Source: Henricia sp. BOLD:AAB3569 (lineage: Eukaryota > Echinodermata > Asteroidea > Spinulosida > Echinasteridae). From it: DNA of 64,000 nt. Positions 30,501 to 38,800 of this stretch are shown in pieces. The stretch is taken from contig JBBELK010000329.1 in the NCBI GenBank assembly GCA_037783545.1, forward strand, positions 4,788,501-4,852,500, read 5' to 3'. The notes beneath the pieces are model-generated. The model worked only from the letters and a program-made list of their open reading frames with translations, did not search any database and was not told the origin of the DNA. A program made the translations under genes and the position numbers. The stretch's first letter is position 1, and the number at the start of each line of letters is the position of its first letter.

Positions 30501-31520
30501 TGCACACCGTCTGCAAGTGGGAGTGGCAGCCAGCAGTACTGTCAGTCAAATGCCAGGTCAAGGGTCGGGGTCACAGGTCATTATACAAGGGAAACAAGTG
30601 CAATATGTGGAGAAACTAATCACAGGCAAGTTTGGCTGATTTTAATGAGTTGACGCCGGGATTATTTTTGGCCAAACAAAAAAATACAAATTTTTAAAAA
30701 GGTAAATGTGATTGGTAAAAAGTTAAGACCAGGTCAAGCACCACAAATACTGACTCTTAAGAGTCATTTCTACATTCATTGTATGAATCTTCTCACCAAA
30801 AGATCACACTTTGCAACACTCTGAGGCGGACGCCACAGAGTGAGATTTGCCACACTGACAGGCCAAGTTCAAAACACGGTGTGTACAATTTACATCTCAA
30901 CCGTGGAAGGTAGCAGCAAAGCTGACGTTTTAACTCGTCAACCGCCCCTGTGACTATACATTGCCAGAACGTGTTTACGCGTCCTCTGGCGTCAAGTGGA
31001 TAAAATCCGTACACAGGATTCGTAATATCCCAAAATTTTAATCAACCATGAAAAGCCTTACTCAAATGGAAGATGGAAGTAGTTCCAACTGTCCAATGCA
31101 ATGATTCTACCCAAGATGAAATCTTTTTATAAGAAAATAATTGAACATAAATTTATGTAAATGCGTGTGCACACGTATTTATTTACAAGGGTGCCCTTAT
31201 GTGAACAAAACTATGCCCCTGACTACCATGGTATTATGACTCTGTTTTCTGTGCAGTATAGACAAGGAACCAGCTTAAATAGGATGGTGGATTCGCACAA
31301 TTTCTTGAAAGCATGGACACAGTTTTTCATTGATTTCTTAGAATGTGGACAAGGTACTGAGCACAGGTTGGTTTTTATCAGACATGGAGATAATGCCGTT
31401 TGTAACAGTTTTCCAATCATGTAATATGTTTTTTTATTTACTCTTTCAGAACACTATCAGATTCCACGGAGATACATTCAAGGCCTCGAGCTGGCCGCCA
31501 AGTCAAGTAAAAAGAAATGA
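21455..31520 (+). CDS. EIF2D: Eukaryotic translation initiation factor 2D (ligatin), complete, 13 exons
   Basis: eIF2D is a cytosolic factor that delivers tRNA to the ribosomal P site without GTP and helps recycle post-termination 40S complexes. Exons: 21455-21510, 22368-22558, 23297-23380, 24068-24269, 24655-24884, 25361-25478, 26545-26694, 27787-27939, 28172-28261, 28733-28825, 29647-29779, 30451-30625, 31450-31520. They total 1746 nt (581 codons plus stop), very close to the 584 residues of human eIF2D. The order is N-terminal domain, PUA, variable acidic linker, winged-helix, SWIB/MDM2-like, then SUI1 near the C-terminus, ending SSKKK. Introns after exons 3, 10 and 12 begin with GC. It is divergent from NIPBL and convergent with the lectin-receptor gene. 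Confidence 0.98.
22368..22558 (+). CDS. EIF2D: EIF2D exon 2
   Basis: 191 nt encoding RKLRATIAEQFPHLDSDLVS through GNPIFFQIEKTLYPT. It matches the N-terminal DUF1947-like domain of eIF2D (RRKLRADV..NPILFELEKNLYPT). Confidence 0.97.
23297..23380 (+). CDS. EIF2D: EIF2D exon 3 (GC donor)
   Basis: 84 nt, phase 1 to 1, encoding YTLWKHSDLLPCLVTWPPVL and then EKIANGA. It is followed by GCAG|GCAAAG. Only the GC donor gives the Asp codon that continues into DLMLPG of exon 4. Confidence 0.95.
23518..23750 (+). repeat. Dispersed repeat R2 copy in EIF2D intron 3
   Basis: TTTCTTTCTGGTATTCATAC through AAAGAATGCTCTGGGATCTT and ACCAACGGCTTT, as in the copies at 958 and 63262. Confidence 0.85.
24068..24269 (+). 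CDS. EIF2D: EIF2D exon 4 (PUA domain)
   Basis: 202 nt encoding LMLPGVIVSQDVCFPDVRKG through VGRAVMSTNDMLSSGMKGKG. This is the PUA domain, with close identity to human eIF2D. The split Trp codon (TG|G) continues in exon 5. Confidence 0.97.
24335..24600 (+). repeat. Dispersed repeat R2 copy in EIF2D intron 4
   Basis: GGTGGTGCCATTGGCAGCTA, ACCAACAGTTTTACATCCCT and GTGCCTTGCTCAAGGGCACA. It ends 55 bp before the exon 5 acceptor, and its open frame runs into exon 5 by chance. Confidence 0.8.
24655..24884 (+). CDS. EIF2D: EIF2D exon 5 (variable linker)
   Basis: 230 nt encoding AHGDKSSLPEDVNTEAMPVA and an acidic, serine-rich linker ending EIESLSRT. The linker is poorly conserved in the family. The frame is fixed by split codons at both ends. 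The open frame continues for about 270 nt into the intron without function. Confidence 0.9.
25361..25478 (+). CDS. EIF2D: EIF2D exon 6
   Basis: 118 nt encoding KMDKLLYECTLHCLKSMVKP, then SNLPILTSNFYRSYVVP. It corresponds to EQMDELLQQCFLHALK..LPLLTSTF in human eIF2D (winged-helix region). Confidence 0.95.
25574..26033. mobile_element. TIR element in EIF2D intron 6 (GGGCTGCTTTCGAGC ends)
   Basis: Left end GGGCTGCTTTCGAGCACGGC and inverted right end GAGCGCTCGAAAGCAGCCC, about 460 bp apart. GGTGCACCAGA occurs inverted inside both halves. Confidence 0.8.
26370..26500. repeat. CTG/TTG trinucleotide-rich tract
   Basis: Interrupted CTG and TTG triplets followed by ATGATGATGATAATG, in EIF2D intron 6. 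The longest pure run is about five CTG units. Confidence 0.9.
26545..26694 (+). CDS. EIF2D: EIF2D exon 7
   Basis: 150 nt encoding PEDQTLDIKKTSYKKLSKFL through EEKKGVDFIVAVYKDHP. It matches CCPEGRQLDIKKSSYKKLSKFL of human eIF2D. Confidence 0.97.
27055..27290 (+). repeat. Dispersed repeat R2-like copy in EIF2D intron 7
   Basis: TTTTTGGTGTTGAATCCAAGGATTCC, AGCCTGAAGAAACC and a B-box-like GGGATTCGAACCAGAGCC near 27242. It is more diverged than other R2 copies. Confidence 0.6.
27787..27939 (+). CDS. EIF2D: EIF2D exon 8
   Basis: 153 nt encoding LRSFVIPSSHESPDASGTCN, then NQFEVRLLHGVSADMLPILK. It links the winged helix to the SWIB-like domain. The SFVIP motif is conserved. Confidence 0.92.
28172..28261 (+). 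CDS. EIF2D: EIF2D exon 9
   Basis: 90 nt encoding KGDWLTHEDLREAVTNYIRR and then NDLTDKENSK. It is the SWIB/MDM2-like part and aligns with KGSFLEGSEVRTIVINYAKKNDLVD. Confidence 0.95.
28434..28605. mobile_element. Short hAT-like MITE (CAGGGGCGGATCC ends)
   Basis: CAGGGGCGGATCCGGGGGTT at the left and CTGGATCCGCGCCTG at the right are inverted repeats. GGCTG occurs on both sides. CAGGG termini are typical of hAT elements; the assignment is inference. A related pair of ends borders 50078-51162. Confidence 0.65.
28733..28825 (+). CDS. EIF2D: EIF2D exon 10 (GC donor)
   Basis: 93 nt encoding LVILDGPLHDALINRSEGYV and EKLRWDQIFS. It leaves in phase 2 at AGCAG|GCAAGT, a consensus GC donor. Using the nearby GT at 28830 would shift the frame and bring a stop within ten codons of exon 11. 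Confidence 0.95.
28940..29601 (+). mobile_element. MITE R6 copy with TTAA edges, interrupted by a fold-back element
   Basis: TTAAAGACAGATTACATGAT at the left and ATTGGGCTTAA at the right. A second element (29066-29361) is inserted in the middle. EIF2D intron 10. Confidence 0.85.
29066..29361. mobile_element. Fold-back element with ACAAGTCGAC arms, nested in R6
   Basis: Ends GGGGGTCAGACAAGTCGAC and GTCGACTTGTCTGACATCCC. Three ACAAGTCGACCGT units on the left oppose GGTCGACTTGTCT units on the right. CTTCAGA flanks on the left and TTCAGA on the right, consistent with a target duplication. Confidence 0.85.
29647..29779 (+). CDS. EIF2D: EIF2D exon 11
   Basis: 133 nt encoding CNGKMTAGHEVILRGQRSSG, then QLNIRKGKLQPIQIKLERKS. 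It leads into the SUI1 domain and matches GRICPIDITLAQRASNKKVTVV in human eIF2D. Confidence 0.94.
30191..30300 (-). mobile_element. Truncated tRNA-Asn SINE body
   Basis: GATTATTTTTAGGGATTATG, CCCAGGGACCGCCGGGGTGA and GATACAAATGTGG match the SINE bodies at 2851 and 16404. The tRNA head is missing. Confidence 0.75.
30451..30625 (+). CDS. EIF2D: EIF2D exon 12 (SUI1 domain, GC donor)
   Basis: 175 nt encoding VTVIQNLEPYGVEPKDFAHR, then QVIIQGKQVQYVEKLIT. This is the SUI1/eIF1-like domain. The donor is ACAG|GCAAGT; reading past it would end the protein after Gly-Lys-Phe-Gly, losing the conserved C-terminus. Confidence 0.96.
30761..31120 (+). repeat. Dispersed repeat copy B (pair of 1-520)
   Basis: It matches bases 2-520 without the nested element at 264-426. 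EIF2D intron 12. Confidence 0.85.
31150..31430. repeat. Dispersed repeat R7 copy (last EIF2D intron)
   Basis: GCCCCTGACTACCATGGTAT, AGACAAGGAACCAGCTTAAA and TTGAAAGCATGGACACAG-like sequence recur, often inverted, at 39843-40690, 48500-48765 and 52332-52520. It ends about 20 bp before the last EIF2D acceptor. Confidence 0.7.
31450..31520 (+). CDS. EIF2D: EIF2D exon 13 (stop)
   Basis: 71 nt encoding HYQIPRRYIQGLELAAKSSK, two more Lys and TGA at 31518-31520. It matches EYQLPRKHIQGLEKALK of human eIF2D. No clear AATAAA was seen in the following 500 bp. Confidence 0.96.
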
Positions 31521-31679
31521 CACTTGATCCAAACTACTGCAAAAGACTTGTTCAAAGCAGTGAGAATAGTATACAAAACAATAACTGCCATGCAAAGGGT
31601 GAAGTTGGTACCATGTTATATTGAAGGAACTTCAATTCACAGCCCTTAGGTTGAGTTGCATGAAGCTTACAAGTATCTT

Positions 31680-31920
31680 CCACAAGTGGGTGGGACCATT
31701 GGCAGGCAATGGCCAGAGACATCGGGGAATCCCCTTACTCTTCATGAAAGAGTGCTCCGGGATCTTTTAAGTGCATCATACAACACGCTGGACCAACGGC
31801 TTTACATCCCTTCCAAAGGATGGAGCAATTGTGGTTAAGTGCCTTGCTCAAGAGCACATGTACCACGACCGGGTCTCGAACCCTCAACACCAAGTTTTCA
31901 CTCCAGTGTCACAAGTCAAT
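31680..31920 (+). repeat. Dispersed repeat R2 copy downstream of EIF2D
   Basis: GGACCATTGGCAGGCAATGG, ACCAACGGCTTTACATCCCT, GTGCCTTGCTCAAGAGCACA and GGGTCTCGAACCCTCAACAC. Confidence 0.82.
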
Positions 31921-32458
31921 GGGTCATTCCATGAAGTTGAGGAACAAAGTGTGACATTTCTACAAAAATGGTCAATAAGGGAGCAATGAATCACCATTTA
32001 TATAACGATGTTGCATGATGTGGTGGCTTACACTATTTGGGGGTAATTTGAGAGTCTTCAGTGTTGACAAAGTGCTGGTTGTGGATGTAACTTGGAAACC
32101 AATAAACTCTACTGCTTTCACTCCAACTACAAATGTTTTCATGTTGAATTCGAAATTAACACACAGTTCTCAAACTAAACAATCCTTTTTAATTTAAATT
32201 TGAAGGATTCGAGCTTAAATTTCTTTGTGATTCAAGAAAATCTGCTAAAAAGCACCAAATGTCACACCTACATTTGAAAAGAATTATATTTAAATCCATG
32301 AGGATTTTGTTACAAGAAATGAATGTTTTAAATTTATCTCATCCAACAGCTTGAATTTCTGAATAGTATTGATTCATGGGGTTATCAAAGGCAAAAAAAA
32401 AGTAAAAATGGTTGTGGATGTAACACGGAAACCGTGTTCCTCAACTTCATGGAATGAC
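31921..32458. mobile_element. MITE of the GGGTCATTCC family (CATGAAGTTGAGGAACA ends)
   Basis: GGTCATTCCATGAAGTTGAG at 31922 is inverted near 32440-32458 (CTCAACTTCATGGAATGAC). GTTGTGGATGTAAC(T/A)(T/C)GGAAACC is duplicated inside. Confidence 0.88.
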
Positions 32459-32638
32459 TTACACCACATCAGTTTTCATTACCAAGGAATCATGTGGTCC
32501 TCATCAGGATTTGAACCCAAGACCTCTGGCACACGAGGCATATGCTCTACCAGCAATGGTAATATTAATCAACTAGAATCATGTCTGACTTTGTATACTT
32601 TACATTATTTATTATCCTACATCTCTTGTATTGAAGGT

Positions 32639-33073
32639 GGGTCATTCCCAAAATTAGGGGTCCAAAAGTGTGACATGCTTTTTAAGATTTCCAAGTGTTT
32701 TTAGTGATTGAAAGTGGTTTCCCAGTAGATAATAATTATTTTTATTTAAACAAATGCCACTTAAATGTAATGTTTGTGTGTAAATATGGCACCAAGGTTA
32801 ATGCAAACTCATTCTACAGCCAATTTTCATTGGCGTAGGTAACCCGGGACACCAAACTCCTATTCAATACCATGGAACAAATTATAAGGTTTTATGGTCT
32901 TTTGTTTTAAATATTTTTCAGGAATCAGAGAACAAAATATGCTGCCCCCTGTAATTACAGGCCACAGTCCATTACTGAGAATTTGTGATCAGGAGTGGTG
33001 ATTTTTAAAGCAAAGAGTGTCGTACGTAACTGGGACACCAACAATTTTGGACCCCTAATTTTGGGAATGACCC
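32639..33073. mobile_element. MITE of the GGGTCATTCC family (CCAAAATTAGGGGTCC ends)
   Basis: GGGTCATTCCCAAAATTAGG and the inverted CCTAATTTTGGGAATGACCC are perfect over 30 bp. Intergenic between EIF2D and the lectin gene. Confidence 0.92.
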
Positions 33074-33207
33074 AGGTTTGAAAGATGAATTAAGAAACGA
33101 GAAAATTGCAGTTGATGAAATATATAATGACGACCTCTATAGTGAATGGATTTGCTCCCCCTATGGAGGTAAGACTTCTCTCCACGATAGGCCATCAGTG
33201 TAGCCAA

Positions 33208-33479
33208 TAGACCGTATTCCTGAACGCGTGAGGGCGCTCGAACAAGGTGATTTGGGGGAAAATGTCCATAGACGACAGTAGAAAAGTGGGGGTACGTGCA
33301 TACGTACGTGGGGAAAAGTCGCGTACGCAGAGCGCGCAGACCGGTGTCGCGCGCACAGATTTCCATTCAAAATAAACGTTTGGAAGGCGTGTTGCGCGTA
33401 GCGCGTTTTGTGTTCGAACATAACGCACGATGGGCGCGGACCACTTGACAGCGCCCTCCACGTTCAGGAATACGGCCTA
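33208..33479. mobile_element. MITE of the TAGACC family, element 1
   Basis: TAGACCGTATTCCTGAACG at the left and CGTTCAGGAATACGGCCTA at the right, plus further GAGGGCGC/GCGCCCTC pairing. The GC-rich interior holds chance ORFs on the minus strand. Confidence 0.87.
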
Positions 33480-33510
33480 TTGGTCTGCATTATTGTGGTG
33501 CTCCGGCGGG

Positions 33511-34000
33511 ATGCCCAGATAGCTCAGTTGGTAGAGCAATAGACCGATCCAGTAAGCTCCGCCCATTTTGGAATTGACCAATCATCACAGCCTAAAGGTA
33601 GATCGCCATTTTGGCTACCTGAGTCCTCAAAATTTTGTGCACAGAGCTACAGCGAAATGCAGCATGAGTGATGCAAAAACACCATAAACATCAGCGCAGA
33701 GGACCCTAGCCAGTTTAAAACGGATTGTATAAGACTATCCAAACTTACTTTTAATCCCTTCATAAATGTTTTGTGCATTCACTGCGTTCTAGATGTGTGT
33801 CGAGATGTTTTTGTTTGATCGCGCGCGTAATGCAGGCGTGTTGTACGCACACCACCGGATACTTAAGTGCACATTTTGCTTTGGAGCGTGCATGTTTCAA
33901 TACGCCTCACATGTGTGGCATGTTGCTAGGCAATTTTTAAATGGGCGGAGCTTGCTGGATCGGTCTAGTAAACCAAGGACCTGGGTTCGAGGCACTGCAA
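33511..34000 (+). mobile_element. tRNA-like sequence split by a MITE
   Basis: ATGCCCAGATAGCTCAGTTG with a perfect A box is followed, after the inserted element at 33540-33967, by AGTAAACCAAGGACCTGGGTTCGAGGC, which supplies a B box. Joined, the halves are a tRNA-like or SINE head. Confidence 0.75.
33540..33967. mobile_element. MITE of the TAGACC family, element 2
   Basis: TAGACCGATCCAGTAAGCTC and inverted GAGCTTGCTGGATCGGTCTA, followed inside by CGCCCATTT/AAATGGGCG. A TA dinucleotide borders both ends. Confidence 0.9.
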
Positions 34001-34099
34001 TTTTCTTGTGTTTCCAAATTTATCTTTCAATTTCTTGTATTGAAACTCATTTTAAAAACCATCGTAGCACCAAATCTTGGCCACTGGAATCGGTGTTTT

Positions 34100-34890
34100 T
34101 GTGAACTTGTCTGTGAAAAGATGTATTATGTAATAAACCCTCAACTTTTTCAGTGCCAAGGTAGTACACATGTACCATGTCGCTTGTTTAAATTTTTATC
34201 TTCTAATATGCCAACCGTCGTGCATGTACGACTTCAATTTTTTAAGAATTATGAAAACTGCAAAAAGTTGGGCATTGAGAGAGTTAATATAGCAACTCTT
34301 GAAAGGACAGAACTGATGCGCGCCTTATATCGAGTGCACACACAATGAAAAAGAGAGCTTTATATCGGTAACTTGCAAAACTAAAAACAAGGATGCCAGT
34401 GTCTCTTACCTTCAGGGCTAGAAAAAAATCCACTATCATAACTGCATGTATGTGTGCACATGGACTCGCCTGTACATTGACAGTACGAGTGCAATGCAAT
34501 GGATATGTACGTCAGTATATATGTGATCTAACCACTGCTGTATGGATACAGCACCCTCTATGTACTTCTGATCGATAGTCTGGTTTCGCAATACTTTAGC
34601 TGTGAATGATTATGGCCGGGATACAGACATACTGCATGTGTGCAAAAAACGTGCTACGTGCGTGTACATACATGGCATATCTGGACATCGTTGATTAGTA
34701 AGCGAGACAATTTTTCAATTTTTTTGGCCTGGAAAAAAAGGCTTTGCCGGATTTCTTTTTCCAAAATAAGAAAAAGTCGGAATTCAAGCTATAGCCGGAA
34801 GACTGGCATCCCTGTAAAAATCATTCATATAAGGCAATCTCCGTCAGCTACAACAAACAAACGTTTTTATGACCAAGACCATGCTTAGAC
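34100..34890. other. Downstream flank of the lectin gene with no recognised feature
   Basis: No conserved exon, clear TIR or AATAAA signal was seen on the minus strand immediately after the TAA at 34894. The 3'UTR of the lectin gene must begin here. Confidence 0.4.
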
Positions 34891-34893
34891 TAT

Positions 34894-35895
34894 TTACAAT
34901 ACTGTCACCTCTGTTGGTTTACTGGCTCCATCATCTTCTACTGCTACCTGGAAAGCTTGATTCCTACGGGGGAAAAAATAAAAAAGTGTGTCTTTTTTGA
35001 CAACTTACTTTTGTTGTATGACAAAGGTTAAAGGTAGAATACATGATTGGTATCTTGAGGAATCAGAAATGTTCACAGATTAACACCTAACTTACACGAT
35101 ATAAACACAATGACTGCAGAAAACTTCCCCTGAAATGGTTTTGTCTGAAGTGCTATAGTCTTTGAGAAATGAGCAAACTATTATTTTTTGTCTCGCAAGA
35201 CGTAAATTCATTTTGCCCCAAAACCACCTTGCCCTGGACCACTTTGTCCTGAAGCATTTCGGCCCAAAACAACTTCGTCTAAAAACTACCTCGCCCAAAT
35301 GCCACTTCATGCACGGGCCGTGGTTCAGGGGCAAAGTGACTGTAAACCATTTTTTGACCCTTTTCTCAAAAGTTAGACGAAGTACGGAGCTGGTTTTTGC
35401 TCAGGTCAGTTTCAATCATACATATCTTCAATCACACATGGGGATGAAACTATTTGTAACGGTTTACCAATCATGTATACTACCTTCAAATATTGTTTGA
35501 AATATTTGAAAATCTTTAGACTTTTGGGGAAATACATACATGTACTTCAGTCCATTTTGAGATCAATCAAAGAAAAGTAAATTCTTATAAAATGCATGTG
35601 CTTTCCAGAGTTTTTACATGTATTTCCGTCAGAATAGATTAAATTTGGTACACATATTTATTCTTTCCGTGAAAACTCACCATGTACCGTCAGAGGCAAA
35701 TGACGTCGGCCGAAACCTTTTAAACTTCTTTGGTTTGGTTGGTATATCATCCACTAAAAAAACAAAAAATTGTTTGAATACAGTGTACATTTTTTCAGCG
35801 TTTCAGCATTTGATGAAAATTAAAATTCAAGTTAATAGAACAAATTCTTACCTGACCGACTTCCAGAATAGCGACGTTCTGACTTTTTCCTTCCA
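34894..35895 (-). CDS. Lectin receptor cytoplasmic tail (three exons, stop)
   Basis: Exons 35852-35895, 35681-35753 and 34894-34963, phases 2-1-2-stop. The tail is basic near the membrane (CGRKKSERRYSGSRS, KPKKFKRFRPTSFASD), then acidic, and ends KPTEVTVL with TAA at the complement of 34894-34896. Thr at -2 and Leu at 0 make a class I PDZ-ligand pattern. No ITAM or ITIM is present. Small exons are supported by strong splice sites and exact phase. Confidence 0.82.
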
Positions 35896-38800
35896 CTGAA
35901 AAATACAAATATGGATACAAATACAAATATGTAGTTAAAGGCAGTATACATCATTGGTAATCTTGAAAATCAGAAATGTTCACAGATTTACGCCTTACTT
36001 ACACAATATAAACATGATGACCGTAGAAAACTTCCCCTAAAATGGTTTTGTCTAAAGTGCTATAGTCTTTGAGAAATGAGTAAAACAATTAGTTATTGTC
36101 TCATGAGACGAAAATTCAATTCGCCCCAAGTGCCATTTCGCCCCAAATTACTTCGTGCACAGGCCATGGTTCAGGACGAAATGACTGCAAACCCTTCTTT
36201 GACTATTTTCTTAAAAGTTAGACGAAGTACGGAGCTGGTTTTTGCTCAGGTTGTTTTTAATCATGCATATCTTCAATCACACAGGGGGATAAAACTATTT
36301 GTAACAGTTTACCAATCATGTATACTATCTTTAACCATAGTCAACTAGAGTTCTTCATGGGTTTCCTCACGCTTACAAGTGACAGTGCAATGAGCACTAT
36401 TGAGGAATCCTTGGAATGAATACCAGAAAGAAATAATAATAATAATAATAGTCAATCGAGAGACTTTAGTTGAACTATGGTCATGAATCGAACTCGGGCT
36501 GTCGCATGAGTTACCAAAAAACCCATTTAAAAAATTATTTTCACAAGGATGCACAAAAAAAATCAATAAATTGATACGCTACCAAATACTAGATTTTTAC
36601 TGGCTTGGACTTAAATATTTTTGACTCGAGTCTGCCAAAAATGAAATTTAACTTTTATGCAATTTTTTTGTGCGAGTGTCATTTTGAGGACCAAATTGTA
36701 TTTCAGCATAAGCGAAACCTAGGATTAAGCTTTAGCATAACATGGAGCATTTTTGGCCACAAAAAAAAAAAAACCCAATACGAATGCAGGTTTCAGCGTT
36801 TAGACTCTTTTTGAAATAAGGTTGAACAAAGTTACTGTTGTGACTACTTGACTTGGGACTCAAGTAGAGGGAGACTCGTTACAACCCTACGAAAAAAATA
36901 ATTTTACAATTATTTTTAAAAGTTGACAAACAAGGATGCACTTTTAAAAAAACATCCACATGTCTCTTTCAAAACACATTTAAAAAAAATAAAATGGCGA
37001 ATACTCACCATCCGAATATGACAAGTCCGATTAGCACCAGGAACAACAGCGCCCCCACGGCAATGAGAGCGATTGCCCAATCAGAGAGCCCTGATGCATT
37101 CGTCGGTGTTGTCGTAACCGGTAGCTCCACTCTGTATTCAAACGTGGAACTCATTTTACTCTGAAAAAACTTGCCCTGTGATGTGAGAGCGGCCAGTACC
37201 GTTTTGGGGTCAAGCGGAGTTGTGGGGTCAGTCGCTGTCACAGAGTGTACCCAGATGATAATGTGGAGGTCGGCGCCCTCGTTGTAAGAGCGCAGAAATT
37301 TGATATCGTCGGCACTGTAATACAATGTACAAATACACAATACAATACAGTAAAACTTGTATACAGGGTGTCCAAGAAAAAACGAAACCGAGATTTATCG
37401 ATGTTTAATCATACTTTAATCTCAATCTTGAATAATAAATGACACATATTTGGAAAGCTTAGTTCCTCATCTTTCATTTGATACCACTCATATGATACAT
37501 ACTTGAATAAATAAAGACAATATGAAGCAGGGCTACCAAAAAGTCGTTTGCACAACGATACCTGAATTTCAGGGGTTTCAACACGCACGTTTTTAATGCA
37601 CACGTGACCATCTCCGAATCCATTCATGCGAAAAATCAGTCAGGTGTGAAAAAAACGAATGATTTTAAAAAAACATGGAAATTCAATCCATATTTAAATG
37701 CAGGATATCTGTCATCCCTGGCTCATTTTTCCTGATTGAGGTATCATACGAAAGGGCAGGAAATGAACTTTTTAGAAATGTGATTATTTCTTTGAAATTC
37801 AGGTATCTTTGTGCAAACGACTGATCAGTTGCTGTCGATGTGTGCATAGCGGCAACTGGGAGCATCCAACCATGTCTACATGTCCAGAGCGCGCAAATCG
37901 ACACGGAAACTCGGTAAAGCCTAGAGTACATTGACCTCGCAACTGGAAGCAGTTGCAGTTACTGTCGATGTACGCGCACGTGATCAGATGCACGTGAGCA
38001 ACTGACAGCAACTAGTTGCAAGTACGCGTACATCGACGCAACTGACCCAACTGGGTACAACTAGATGCCAGAAAGTAGAACATGAGCAACTTGCGGCAAC
38101 TGGGATTTTTTCCAGTTGTCAGTAGTTGCAAGTGCGCGCACATCGACCTTTTTAAGCAACTGATCAGTTGCTCCCAATTGCTGCGAGTTGCTTCCAGTTG
38201 CCGGAAACACCAGTTGCCACTAGTTGCTTCCGTCGATGTACGCTAGGCTTTACGTAGGCTGGTGCAGTCAGCCTTACCACAAGAGGTGATCATGCACGTT
38301 ACTGACTGATAAAATATGTTACATCTTTCAGCCTCCTTGATCTTTTGGTGAGAGTATAATTTGCATTTCTTGTTTTGAACTGTGTATAATATTTTATTAT
38401 TTTTTATTATTTTTCTTTTCAATGCAGAAAAAGGTTTGACTTACTTATAGGCCCGTTGTTGCCTTATTTGCTGCTGTGACGCTGTGTTTGAGAGAAGATC
38501 TGCTATGGCATTGGCTAGTAGGACTTTATTTATCGCGGTGAACTAAAAAAAGGCAAAAACAAACAAATATACGGTTTTCAAACCTAAGACCTGTGACACA
38601 CTGGGCAGATGCTCTCCCAGATGAGCTATGAGACACAGTGGTATACTCCCTCAGGTTTAATCCCCAGACCTGTGACACACCAGGCAGATGCTCTACCAGC
38701 TGAGCTATGAGGCACAGTGGTATACTCCCTCAGGTTTTCCCTTAAGACCTCTGACACACCGGGCAGATGCTCTACCAGCTCAGCTATAAAGCACAGTGGT

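Noticed and set aside
33195-33461. Overlapping Arg/Cys-rich minus-strand ORFs
   Set aside because: They lie inside a GC-rich TAGACC-family MITE and are open only by composition.
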